Below are positions 1 to 8,868 of a stretch of DNA of 32,853 nt, in pieces; positions within the stretch are counted from its first letter, which is position 1, and every line of letters begins with the position of its first letter. The notes below the pieces were generated by a model. The model was not told the origin of the DNA. It saw nothing but the letters and a program-made list of their open reading frames with translations, and did not search any database. The translations under genes and the position numbers were made by a program. Origin of the DNA: an uncultured Rhodospirillaceae bacterium (lineage in GTDB: Bacteria; Pseudomonadota; Alphaproteobacteria; Rhodospirillales; Magnetospirillaceae); contig CAIULK010000006.1 in NCBI GenBank assembly GCA_903899885.1, positions 1-32,853 on the forward strand, in the 5' to 3' direction.

Positions 1-1
1 C

Positions 2-475
<474 letters not shown>

Positions 476-530
476 CGATCCCGGAAGGCCCGGTTCGTCC
501 GGGTCATCCTTCTTTCTTCGAGGAAGCGCC

Positions 531-725
531 ATGTCGATCGAATCCGCCATCGCCTACATCAAACGCATGCGCTCGGACGAGGCGTTCCGCCAAGCGCTGA
601 ACGTCTGTGACAGCGAGGAGGCCAACTGGGCCGCCGTGAAAGCCGCCGGATACGATTTCACGATGCCCGAGTTCAAGCGGGCGCAGGAGGCGATTTATAA
701 GGAATTCGGGATAACGCCGTTGTGA
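531..725 (+). CDS. Nif11 domain protein, 64 aa
   Basis: A small protein that is almost entirely one Nif11 domain. It starts with a helix (ESAIAYIKRMRSDEAFRQAL), carries one Cys in NVCDSEE, and ends with the family hallmark GYDFTMPEFKRAQEAI. Nif11 proteins occur as small orphan genes next to nitrogenase genes and as leader domains of ribosomal peptide precursors. There is no double-Gly leader site or core peptide here, so the nitrogenase-linked form is meant. It follows the iron protein gene by 55 bp with a GAGGAAG ribosome site 5 bp before the ATG, so it is probably cotranscribed. Its molecular role is not known. Confidence 0.85.
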   Translation: MSIESAIAYIKRMRSDEAFRQALNVCDSEEANWAAVKAAGYDFTMPEFKRAQEAIYKEFGITPL

Positions 726-729
726 TCCG

Positions 730-1038
730 TCACCGCCGATAGGTTAGTACCGCATCCCGCTTGTCGATGAAATGCTGGGCGATCATTTCCGCTGCCTCCC
801 TCGTCAGCGCGATCCCATAGCGCCCCGCGCTTTCCAGCAACTCCTCCGCCGTCTGACTTTGCAGTGCCAGCCCGGCGGCGGAAGCAAGCGCCGTTACCCG
901 GCGGCGCAGGTCCGTATCGGTGGTGCGTTCCAGCCAGCCCGCGATTTCGGCGCCGGGGTCGCAGGCGCGGATGGCGGCCGCCGTCGCGATCTCGGTCAGA
1001 ACGGCATGGAAGCGTTGCGCATCGGTTTGGAATTCCAT
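730..1038 (-). CDS. Small protein of unknown function downstream of the activator gene
   Basis: A 102-residue protein, not recognised. It is soluble and Ala-rich, predicted largely helical, with a single Cys (IRACDPGAE). The segment ALTREAAEMIAQHF loosely recalls the end of Nif11 domains, but the resemblance is too weak to call. It starts 7 bp after the stop of the sigma-54 activator on the same strand, with a purine-rich GAGGGCGAG stretch in between, so the two form an operon. It converges on the Nif11 gene with only 4 bp between the stops. Context suggests an accessory or regulatory partner in the alternative nitrogenase system; this is inference from position only. Confidence 0.6.
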   Translation of the reverse strand: MEFQTDAQRFHAVLTEIATAAAIRACDPGAEIAGWLERTTDTDLRRRVTALASAAGLALQSQTAEELLESAGRYGIALTREAAEMIAQHFIDKRDAVLTYRR

Positions 1039-1045
1039 CTCGCCC

Positions 1046-2665
<1,620 letters not shown>

Positions 2666-2826
2666 TCGGCTTGACGCCGATATTCGGTCGGATACAACAA
2701 AGTATAGAAAGCCTCGAAACCGGCTATGATGTCAATAACAAATGCGATTGTCGCAACTCGAACATGGGGTTGTCGTAAATGAAACACAGAATGGCGGGTC
2801 AGACCTGAAGGTGGCCTTACGGTAGG

Positions 2827-2860
2827 GTACGAAAATTCCGTTGTTCGTACCGGAATGTAC
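2827..2860 (+). promoter_or_regulatory. VnfA/AnfA-type upstream activator site, GTAC-N6-GTAC
   Basis: A perfect GTAC-CGGAAT-GTAC lies at 2847-2860. A further GTAC at 2827-2830 is in the same 10 bp register, with a degenerate repeat at 2837-2840 between them. GTAC-N6-GTAC is the recognition pattern reported for the alternative-nitrogenase activators VnfA and AnfA, and differs from the TGT-N10-ACA site of NifA. It lies about 50 bp upstream of the -24/-12 promoter of the nifE operon, and the matching activator gene is adjacent. It may also serve the divergent activator gene. Confidence 0.75.
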
Positions 2861-2891
2861 GAAATATCCCGGTTCCTTCATTGAATCGATG

Positions 2892-2907
2892 TGGCCCCGT
2901 ATTTGCT
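2892..2907 (+). promoter_or_regulatory. Sigma-54 (-24/-12) promoter of the nifE operon
   Basis: TGGCCCCGTATTTGCT matches the consensus TGGCAC-N5-TTGCW closely, with the essential GG-N10-GC spacing. It lies 41 bp before the first ATG of the operon (2948). This argues against any longer start for that gene, since an upstream GTG at 2891 would overlap the promoter. Transcription should start about 12 bp after the GC. Confidence 0.82.
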
Positions 2908-2947
2908 GGTATGGTTGCCGGCAATCCCGCCGACGAAAGGCCCCGTC

Positions 2948-3295
2948 ATGGCGCCCTCCTGCTCGATTTGCACGATCCGTCTGGAAAGGCTGTGTTATCG
3001 CCGGGCTTGGTGGTTCCGCGCGTTCCGCGAGGGGCTGGCCACCGGCATCCGCCTGTTCGCGCTGGTCTATCGCCTGAACCCCAAGGATCACTCGGCCCGT
3101 TCGGCGATGTGTTTGGGCTGCCTGCGCTTTCGCAAGAACGCGCTGAAGGCGCGCTCGCCGCTGTTCACGTGGTTGGACGGGTATCTCAACCCGGTCTTCA
3201 ACCGGGTTCGCGATTCGCTGCTGACGCCCGAGGAATTGGAGCAGGCCCGCGCCCTGGCGCGCAAGGCCGAGAACCCGGAGTTCGACGCGCCATGA
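2948..3295 (+). CDS. Cys-containing protein of unknown function, first gene of the nifENX operon
   Basis: A 115-residue basic protein, not recognised. Cysteines fall in two groups: CSIC plus C16 near the N-terminus (residues 5, 8, 16) and CLGC at 55-58. This would suit binding of zinc or an Fe-S cluster. The rest is rich in Arg and Trp, followed by an acidic helix ([16 protein letters not shown]). The ATG at 2948 has AAAGG 8 bp upstream and lies downstream of the sigma-54 promoter. The gene overlaps nifE by 4 bp (ATGA), so it is translationally coupled to the scaffold subunit, which suggests a role in cofactor assembly. No function should be assumed. Confidence 0.75.
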   Translation: MAPSCSICTIRLERLCYRRAWWFRAFREGLATGIRLFALVYRLNPKDHSARSAMCLGCLRFRKNALKARSPLFTWLDGYLNPVFNRVRDSLLTPEELEQARALARKAENPEFDAP

Positions 3296-4644
3296 AAGCG
3301 GACGAGATCAAAGCCCTGTTGAACGAACCGGCCTGCGCCCACAACGCCAAAGCCAAATCGGGCTGTGCCCGGCCCAAGCCGGGGGCGACGCAAGGGGGGT
3401 GCTGCTTCGATGGGGCGCGCAACGCGCTGCTACCGATCGCCGACGCCGCCCATATCGTGCATGGGCCGATCGGTTGCGCCGGATCATCGTGGGATAATCG
3501 CGGCACGCGTTCCTCCGGGCCGACGCTCTACCGCATCGGCATGACCACCGATCTGGGCGAGATGGACGTGATCATGGGACGTGGCGAGAAGCGCTTGTTC
3601 CAGGCGATCCGCCAGGCGGTCGAGAGTTACCGCCCGGCGGCGGTGTTCGTCTATGCCACCTGCGTTCCGGCCTTGAACGGCGACGATATCGAGGCGGTCG
3701 CCAAGGCGGCGGCCGTGCGCTTCGGCCTGCCGGTGATCCCGGTCGATTGCGCGGGCTTTTACGGCAACAAGAATCTGGGCAACCGCATCGCCGGAGATGT
3801 GATCCACAAGCATGTGATCGGCACGCGCGAGCCTGCGTGCAAGGCGGGCGCCCACGACGTCAACCTGATCGGCGAATGGAATGTCGGCGGCGAGTTCTGG
3901 AATGTGGCGCCCTTGTTCGACGAACTGCGCCTGCGAATCCTGTGCACCTTTTCCGGCGATTCCCGCTTCGCCGAGGTGCAAACCATGCACCGCGCCAGAG
4001 CCAACATGGTGGTGTGCTCGAAAGCCATGCTGCATGTCGCCCGCAAGTTGGAAGGCGATTGGGGCACGCCGTTTTTCGAGGGCAGTTTCTATGGGATAAA
4101 AGACACATCGCGCGCCTTCCGCGACTTTGCCCGGTTATTGAACGATCCCGGTCTGGCCCAGCGCACCGAATCCCTGATCGCGCGCGAGGAAGCGGATGTC
4201 GCGGCCCGCTTGGCCCCCTTGCGCCCGCGTTTGGCGGGCAGACGCGTGCTGATTTTCACCGGCGGCTACAAATCCTGGTCGATCGTCTCGGCGATGCAGG
4301 ATCTGGGCATGCGGGTGGTCGCCACCGGCACCGAGAAATCGACCGAGGAGGACAAAGCCCGCATCCGCGCCCTGATGGGACCGGACGCCCGGATGATCGA
4401 GGACAACGACCAGACCGCGCTGCTGCGGGTGTTCGAGGAAACCCGCGCCGACATCCTGATCGCCGGGGACCGTTACATCTATCCGACCCTGAAATCGCGC
4501 ATTCCGTTCCTGGATATCGATCATGTGCGGGCGATCGGTTACGCGGGCTATGCCGGCATGATCGAACTGGCGCGCAATCTCGACCGTGCGATCCACAGCC
4601 CGGTGTGGGCCGGCGTCCGCGCAACCCCGCTTTGGGCGGCATAA
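3292..4644 (+). CDS. nifE: Nitrogenase cofactor biosynthesis scaffold protein NifE (VnfE candidate)
   Basis: Alpha subunit of the NifEN scaffold, on which the precursor from NifB is matured before transfer to the nitrogenase component. 450 residues, close to the usual length. The N-terminus has the NifE signature PAC-x2-HN and [16 protein letters not shown]; Cys37 and Cys62 ([15 protein letters not shown]) match bridging-cluster ligands, and a third is in [12 protein letters not shown]. Cys242 in VVCSKAML aligns with the cofactor-binding Cys of NifD. The ATG overlaps the stop of the preceding gene, and the nifN start follows after 9 bp. A second, alternative-nitrogenase-specific copy (VnfE) is likely from the promoter type and the adjacent AnfH/VnfH; this is inference. 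Confidence 0.93.
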   Translation: MKADEIKALLNEPACAHNAKAKSGCARPKPGATQGGCCFDGARNALLPIADAAHIVHGPIGCAGSSWDNRGTRSSGPTLYRIGMTTDLGEMDVIMGRGEKRLFQAIRQAVESYRPAAVFVYATCVPALNGDDIEAVAKAAAVRFGLPVIPVDCAGFYGNKNLGNRIAGDVIHKHVIGTREPACKAGAHDVNLIGEWNVGGEFWNVAPLFDELRLRILCTFSGDSRFAEVQTMHRARANMVVCSKAMLHVARKLEGDWGTPFFEGSFYGIKDTSRAFRDFARLLNDPGLAQRTESLIAREEADVAARLAPLRPRLAGRRVLIFTGGYKSWSIVSAMQDLGMRVVATGTEKSTEEDKARIRALMGPDARMIEDNDQTALLRVFEETRADILIAGDRYIYPTLKSRIPFLDIDHVRAIGYAGYAGMIELARNLDRAIHSPVWAGVRATPLWAA

Positions 4645-4653
4645 GGAGGGATC

Positions 4654-6009
4654 ATGGCCGAGATCACCGCATCGCCCAAATCCCTGTCGGTCAATCCCTT
4701 GAAGGTCAGCCAACCGGTGGGGGCGTCGCTGGCATTCCTGGGGCTGGCGCGATCGATGCCGCTGGAACACGGGGCGCGCGGCTGCACCTCGTTCAACAAG
4801 CTGTTCTTCATGCGCCACTTTCGCGAACCGATCGCCTTGCAGACCACGGCGATGGATCAAGTCACCACGATCATCGGCGCCGACGACAATGTGGTCGAGG
4901 CCCTGCGCACGATCGCCGAAAAGGACAAGCCCGAGCTGGTCGGGCTGATCACCACCGGCCTGTCGGAAACCCAAGGCGCCGACATTCCGCGCACGATCAA
5001 GGCCTTCCGCGCCACCCACCCCGAATGCGACGCCCTAGCGGTGATCCCGGTCAATGCGTCGGATACGATGGGCTGCCTGGAAAGCGGCTTCGCCCTGGCG
5101 GTGGAGGCGATCATCGAGGCCCTGGTGCCCGAGGGGCGCCGCAAAATCCGCCGCCCGCGCCAAGTCAACCTGCTGGCCTCGTCGATGCTGACGCCGGGCG
5201 ATATCGAGGAAATCAAAGCCTGGATCGCGGTCTTCGGCCTGACCGCGATCGTGTTGCCCGATATCGCCGATTCGCTGGACGGCCATTTGATCCCGGCCGG
5301 TTTCTCGACCCTGACCTACGGCGGAACCCACCCCGCCGACATTGCCCGGATGGGCGAATCGGCGGCCACCTTGGTGATCGGCTCCTCGCTGGACCGCGCC
5401 GCCGACCGCTTGGCCCGGCGAACCGGCGTGCCCGATTATCGCTTTCCCGGATTGATGGGGCTGGCCGCCAGCGACGCCTTCACCGGCGTGTTGACCGTCC
5501 TTTCGCAAAATCCCGTTCCACCCGGCTTGTTGCGCCAGCGGGCGCAGGTGCAAGACGCGATGGTCGATTGTCAGTTCCAGATCGGCGGAACGCGGGTTGC
5601 CTTGGCCGCCGATCCCGATCTGCTGGGGTCGCTGGTGTCATTGTTCCAAGACATGGGGGCGGGGGTGGTCGCGGCCGTTGCGTCGGCGCGGGCCGCGTCG
5701 CTGGCGGACCTGCCCCTTGATCGCATCACCATCGGCGACCTTGAGGACCTGGAAAACCAAGCGCGGGCCGAGGGGGCGGATCTGATCGTCACCAACTCGC
5801 ACGGCACCGAGATCGCCGCGCGGCTGGGCGCGCCGTTGTTGCGGGCCGGTTTTCCGCTTTACGACATTTACGGCGGCCCGGCGCAGGTTTGGGTGGGTTA
5901 CAGCGGCACCCGCCGGGTGCTGTTCGAAATCGCCAATCTGGCGCAGGGGCATTTCCGCAAGATCGCCCCCTATCGTTCGATCTACAGGGGAGAGGACCGC
6001 CATGCTTAG
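4654..6009 (+). CDS. nifN: Nitrogenase cofactor biosynthesis protein NifN (VnfN candidate)
   Basis: Beta subunit of the NifEN scaffold. 451 residues with the NifN N-terminal block NPLKVSQPVGASLAFLGL and the Cys motif HGARGCTSFNKLFFMRHFREP, followed by the TTAMDQVTTIIG and LITTGLSETQGADI segments typical of NifN. The ATG has a strong AGGAGGG site 4 bp upstream. It overlaps nifX by 8 bp. NifN has fewer cluster ligands than NifK, which fits the few cysteines seen. With the preceding gene it makes the tetrameric scaffold; whether it serves the V or the Fe-only enzyme cannot be read from the sequence. Confidence 0.93.
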   Translation: MAEITASPKSLSVNPLKVSQPVGASLAFLGLARSMPLEHGARGCTSFNKLFFMRHFREPIALQTTAMDQVTTIIGADDNVVEALRTIAEKDKPELVGLITTGLSETQGADIPRTIKAFRATHPECDALAVIPVNASDTMGCLESGFALAVEAIIEALVPEGRRKIRRPRQVNLLASSMLTPGDIEEIKAWIAVFGLTAIVLPDIADSLDGHLIPAGFSTLTYGGTHPADIARMGESAATLVIGSSLDRAADRLARRTGVPDYRFPGLMGLAASDAFTGVLTVLSQNPVPPGLLRQRAQVQDAMVDCQFQIGGTRVALAADPDLLGSLVSLFQDMGAGVVAAVASARAASLADLPLDRITIGDLEDLENQARAEGADLIVTNSHGTEIAARLGAPLLRAGFPLYDIYGGPAQVWVGYSGTRRVLFEIANLAQGHFRKIAPYRSIYRGEDRHA

Positions 6010-6481
6010 GATCGCCTTCGCCTCGACCGACCGCTTTCACGTCAATTCGCACTTCGGCGGCGCCGAAAGTCTGGTGGTGTTCGATGTCGAGCCGGGCCGG
6101 GCCGATCTGTTGGGGGTCGGCCAGTTCGTCAAGGCCGAGCCGGTCGGTGAGCAGGGCCGCAAGGGCTTGGCCGGAACGGTCTACGACAAGGTGGTCGCCA
6201 AGCTGGATTTCCTGCAAGGCTGTGCGGGGCTGTACGCCGCCTCGATCGGCGCGTCGTCGATCCGCCGTTTGATGGCGGCGGGGATTCAGCCGATCATCGT
6301 CGATAACGGCCACGAGATTCTGGACCTGTTGAACGAGGTCAGTTTGGCCTTGGCGCAGCCGGGCCTGCTGTCCTGGGTGGACCGCGCCCGCGAGCGATCC
6401 ACGATCAACCCGCCCAGTCCCTTCGCAGCCGGGGCGTTTCGAGATACCCGCTCCCTGATCACCTCGATCGACGACTGTTAG
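6002..6481 (+). CDS. nifX: NifX-family cofactor carrier protein (VnfX candidate)
   Basis: Small protein that binds the cofactor precursor in transit from NifB to NifEN. 159 residues, the size of a stand-alone NifX, with the family start LRIAFASTDRFHVNSHFGGA, the GQFVKAEPVGEQGRKG loop and the segment FLQGCAGLYAASIGASSIRRLMAAGIQPI. This is the fold shared with NafY and NifB C-terminal domains. Its ATG lies inside the end of nifN (8 bp overlap), so translation is coupled. The C-terminal tail of about 40 residues is less conserved. Order nifE-nifN-nifX is the classical one. Confidence 0.92.
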   Translation: MLRIAFASTDRFHVNSHFGGAESLVVFDVEPGRADLLGVGQFVKAEPVGEQGRKGLAGTVYDKVVAKLDFLQGCAGLYAASIGASSIRRLMAAGIQPIIVDNGHEILDLLNEVSLALAQPGLLSWVDRARERSTINPPSPFAAGAFRDTRSLITSIDDC

Positions 6482-6489
6482 GGGGGATC

Positions 6490-7302
6490 ATGAAGATCGC
6501 CGCGTCGAACCTTGCCTTGCCGCCCGGGGATCATCGGCGCCTGCTGCCGCTGCTTGCCGAAATGGGGGTGGGCGGGCTGGAAATCGCGCCCGCCCACACA
6601 TGGCGGAACATGGATTCCGCCGCCGTCGAGGGCTATCGGCGTTGCGTTGAAAACTCCGGCCTTGCGGTCGTTGGCTTGCACGGCCTGTTGGACGGACGGC
6701 CCGATCTGGGGCTGTTCAAGGATGCCGGAACGAGGGAGCGCACGGCGGACTTTCTGCTTCATCTCGCGGCGGTGTGCCGCGATATCGGCGGCAAAACGCT
6801 GATTCTCGGCAACCGCTGGCGCGGCGATGGACGCGAGATCGACGCCTGGGTCGAACTGCGTGGTTTCCTCGACCGCCTGCTGCCCCGTATCGAGCCCTTG
6901 GGGGTAAAGCTCTGTCTGGCGCCTCTGACGCCCGATGCCGGGGATTTTTGCGCCACGGCGGCGCAATGCCGCATGCTGGCCGATTCCTTGGACGAGCAAA
7001 CCGCCTTGGGGCTGCATTTGGCGGGTGCCGCCTTGGCCGCGCACGGCGAGAGGGGGCATGTCACCTTTGCCGGGGTTCGCTCCCGGCTGGATCATTTTCA
7101 TATCGACGAACCCGGTTTGGCGGTGATCGGGTCCACCGGCCAAGTCGATCACGCCGATCTGCGCCGTCATCTGGCCGCCATCAGCTATACGGGGTGGGTC
7201 AGCATCGTGCAGCGTCCGGTTCCCGCCGCCGATCCGCTGGATGGCTTGCGCCAAGCCGCGCGCTTCGTTACCAAATGCTATCTGCCGCTTCACACACGAT
7301 GA
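6490..7302 (+). CDS. TIM-barrel protein, sugar phosphate isomerase/epimerase (AP endonuclease family 2) type
   Basis: 270 residues with the pattern of the xylose-isomerase-like TIM-barrel superfamily: MGVGGLEIAPAHTW near the N-terminus, the strand LAVVGLHGLLDG, KTLILGNRW in the middle, GLHLAGAAL, and DHFHIDEPGLAVIGSTGQVDHADLRRHL near the C-terminus, where metal-binding His, Glu and Asp usually sit. An AGGGGGG ribosome site precedes the ATG by 4 bp, 8 bp after nifX. It overlaps the next gene (ATGA). Members act on sugars, inositols or related hydroxy acids; the substrate cannot be told here. Being in a nitrogenase cofactor operon is unusual, and a role in making or modifying an organic ligand is only a speculation. 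Confidence 0.8.
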   Translation: MKIAASNLALPPGDHRRLLPLLAEMGVGGLEIAPAHTWRNMDSAAVEGYRRCVENSGLAVVGLHGLLDGRPDLGLFKDAGTRERTADFLLHLAAVCRDIGGKTLILGNRWRGDGREIDAWVELRGFLDRLLPRIEPLGVKLCLAPLTPDAGDFCATAAQCRMLADSLDEQTALGLHLAGAALAAHGERGHVTFAGVRSRLDHFHIDEPGLAVIGSTGQVDHADLRRHLAAISYTGWVSIVQRPVPAADPLDGLRQAARFVTKCYLPLHTR

Positions 7303-8498
7303 CCGCCCTGATGACCCGCCCGCGAATCCCGACGATTCCGATTCTGGAACCGGCCCAGGCGCCGTGGATTCGTCCTGGCGCGGTGGTGCATGATCCCGAA
7401 TGCTCGGTCGATGATCTGCTCGCCCGCTTCGCCGGTCAAATCCGCGAGCACGGCTTTCAGCTGGCGGGGTACGTCCAGCAGGGGCCGGAGGAGCTGCTCG
7501 ATCTCGCCACCGGCCGCACGGTGCGGCTGGACCAGGGCATGATCGCCGCCGCGCGCAGCCTGCGCTTCGCCATGCGCGACGACGCCGATCTGGTGGTGAT
7601 CAGCCGGTTCGCCGCCGCCCGGAAGGCCGCCGCCGAGGTGACCGCCGCCGTCGCCGACGGCATTTCGCAGGGCATGCCGGTGCTGACCTCGATCGGCGGT
7701 CCGTGCATCGGCACATGGCGCGATTTCGCCGGGCCGAACGGCGCGATGCTGCCGCCGGACATGACCGCGCTGTGGCAGTGGTGGGGTCCCGAACGGCTGT
7801 ACCGCGATCTAGCCCTTGGGGTTGCCGATGACGATGTCCGCCGCGTCGTTTGCGGGCCGCGTTGGCTGATGATCGAGGGAGTGTCAGGGGCCGGTTTAGC
7901 TTATCTGCCGGTCGCGCCCAAGGAACTAATCCCGAAACTGCCGCTGCTGTGCCGGTTGAGTCTGCGCCAACTGGCGGACCTGTCGCGTTCGTGGGATCCC
8001 TTGGAAATGGCGGTCGGCATCGCCGCGATCAACGCCCATTACAATCGCTTCGATCTGGAGGCTCCCCCCGGCAACGGCGCCGGACATTTAAGCGGCGGAG
8101 CCGGCCGCGTCGTGGTGATCGGCGCTTTTCCGGGATTGAGCGAGGTGTTCCCGAATGCCCAGGTCATCGAAGCCTCACCGCGCCCCGGCGAATATCCGAC
8201 GATCGCGATGGACACGCTACTGCCCGGTTGCGGCGCGGCGGTGGTGACCTCGTCGGCGCTGATCAACCGCACGCTTCCCCGGATCTTGCGGCTTGCCCCA
8301 GGGGCGCGGGTCGCCCTGATCGGCGCGGCGACGCCCCTGGCTGCCCGTCTGCACCGCTACGGCGTCGAGGTTCTGGGCGGCTTGATCGTCGATAATCCGA
8401 ACGGCTTGGCCTCCGCCGTTCACGCGGGGGCGCCGCCGCGTGATTTCATCCGCTTCGGGCGTTACGTCCACCTAAACGACGAACGACAGGTCCCTTAA
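7299..8498 (+). CDS. Fusion protein DUF2478 - DUF4213/DUF364 (putative metal-handling)
   Basis: 399 residues in two parts. Residues about 20-165 resemble DUF2478, a nucleotide-triphosphatase-like family often encoded near molybdenum transport genes: GAVVHDPECSVDDLLARFA, GYVQQGP, LATGRTVRLDQG, DADLVVISRF, GMPVLTSIGGP and a WWGPERL end. The Cys-bearing loop of the family after the LDQG region looks shortened. Residues about 190-395 match the pair DUF4213/DUF364, called putative heavy-metal chelation domains: VVVIGAFPGLSEVFPNAQVIEASPRPGEYP, VVTSSALINRTLPRIL, ALIGAATPLAARLHRYGVEVLGG. It is last in the nifE operon, coupled by ATGA. A role in metal selection or insertion for the alternative nitrogenase is inferred. 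Confidence 0.78.
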   Translation: MTALMTRPRIPTIPILEPAQAPWIRPGAVVHDPECSVDDLLARFAGQIREHGFQLAGYVQQGPEELLDLATGRTVRLDQGMIAAARSLRFAMRDDADLVVISRFAAARKAAAEVTAAVADGISQGMPVLTSIGGPCIGTWRDFAGPNGAMLPPDMTALWQWWGPERLYRDLALGVADDDVRRVVCGPRWLMIEGVSGAGLAYLPVAPKELIPKLPLLCRLSLRQLADLSRSWDPLEMAVGIAAINAHYNRFDLEAPPGNGAGHLSGGAGRVVVIGAFPGLSEVFPNAQVIEASPRPGEYPTIAMDTLLPGCGAAVVTSSALINRTLPRILRLAPGARVALIGAATPLAARLHRYGVEVLGGLIVDNPNGLASAVHAGAPPRDFIRFGRYVHLNDERQVP

Positions 8499-8678
8499 GG
8501 TCGATTGCTTCGGATGCCGGATGGAAAATGGTGTAGGAAAGGGAACTGACGTCTAACCCCCTCCGCTGGAATATCAAGCAGATGCGGGTGTCGCGACCAG
8601 TCGTTCCGCGTGGGTAGTGGACGGAGAGGCATTCGGCTGTCCAGCCACGCAAGGCGCATTTCCAAACGATCACCGTCG
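8499..8678. other. Intergenic stretch without a recognised gene
   Basis: Between the end of the nifE operon and the first fluoride-responsive promoter. Open frames on the minus strand cross it, but none resembles a known protein or has a good ribosome site, and they run on through the riboswitch. No strong terminator was found for the nif operon. It may mark the border between the nitrogenase locus and the fluoride island. Confidence 0.5.
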
Positions 8679-8708
8679 TTGACCATATGCCCGGCAACCG
8701 CTTACTGT
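8679..8708 (+). promoter_or_regulatory. Sigma-70 promoter of the GTPase gene (fluoride unit 1)
   Basis: TTGACC at 8679-8684, an 18 bp spacer and TACTGT at 8703-8708. The aptamer begins 15 bp after the -10 box. Nearly identical boxes precede the other two fluoride riboswitches in this window, which supports the call. Confidence 0.7.
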
Positions 8709-8715
8709 GCCCCTG

Positions 8716-8787
8716 AATCGATGGGGATGGAGTCCCCCGAAACCGCCGCAAGGCTGATGACTCCTACCGCGCGAGAGTTCGCGGTGG
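8716..8787 (+). promoter_or_regulatory. Fluoride riboswitch (crcB motif) 1
   Basis: Aptamer core 8723-8767. Helix P1 is GGGG (8723-8726) with CCCC after the loop ATGGAGT. The P1-loop sequence GGAGT can pair with ACTCC near 8760-8764 to form the pseudoknot. A small GCC-GCAA-GGC hairpin precedes the conserved GCTGATGACTCCTAC. A further stem ACCGCG/CGCGGT follows (8766-8785), as in the other two copies. No terminator with a U-tract follows, only the hairpin GTCGG/CCGAC at 8796-8812, so control may be translational. It precedes the dynamin-like GTPase gene by about 80 bp. Confidence 0.9.
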
Positions 8788-8868
8788 GGTAGTGCGTCGG
8801 CGGTTTCCCGACATCTTCCATGACCGACCTCGCGCTCTTAATGATGCTGGTACCGCAAGGGGACGCGC

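Noticed and set aside
2901-2918. A second -24/-12 promoter (TGGTATGGTTGCC)
   Set aside because: The GG to GC distance is 7 bp instead of 10.
2891-2947. Upstream GTG start for the first gene of the scaffold operon
   Set aside because: It overlaps the sigma-54 promoter at 2892-2907, so it would be upstream of the transcript start.
3747-5720. A 657-codon frame spanning nifE and nifN
   Set aside because: Arg- and Pro-rich shadow frame; nifE and nifN are certain in the other frame.
8499-8678. A further riboswitch or small gene before the first fluoride promoter
   Set aside because: No known aptamer pattern or credible ribosome site was found.
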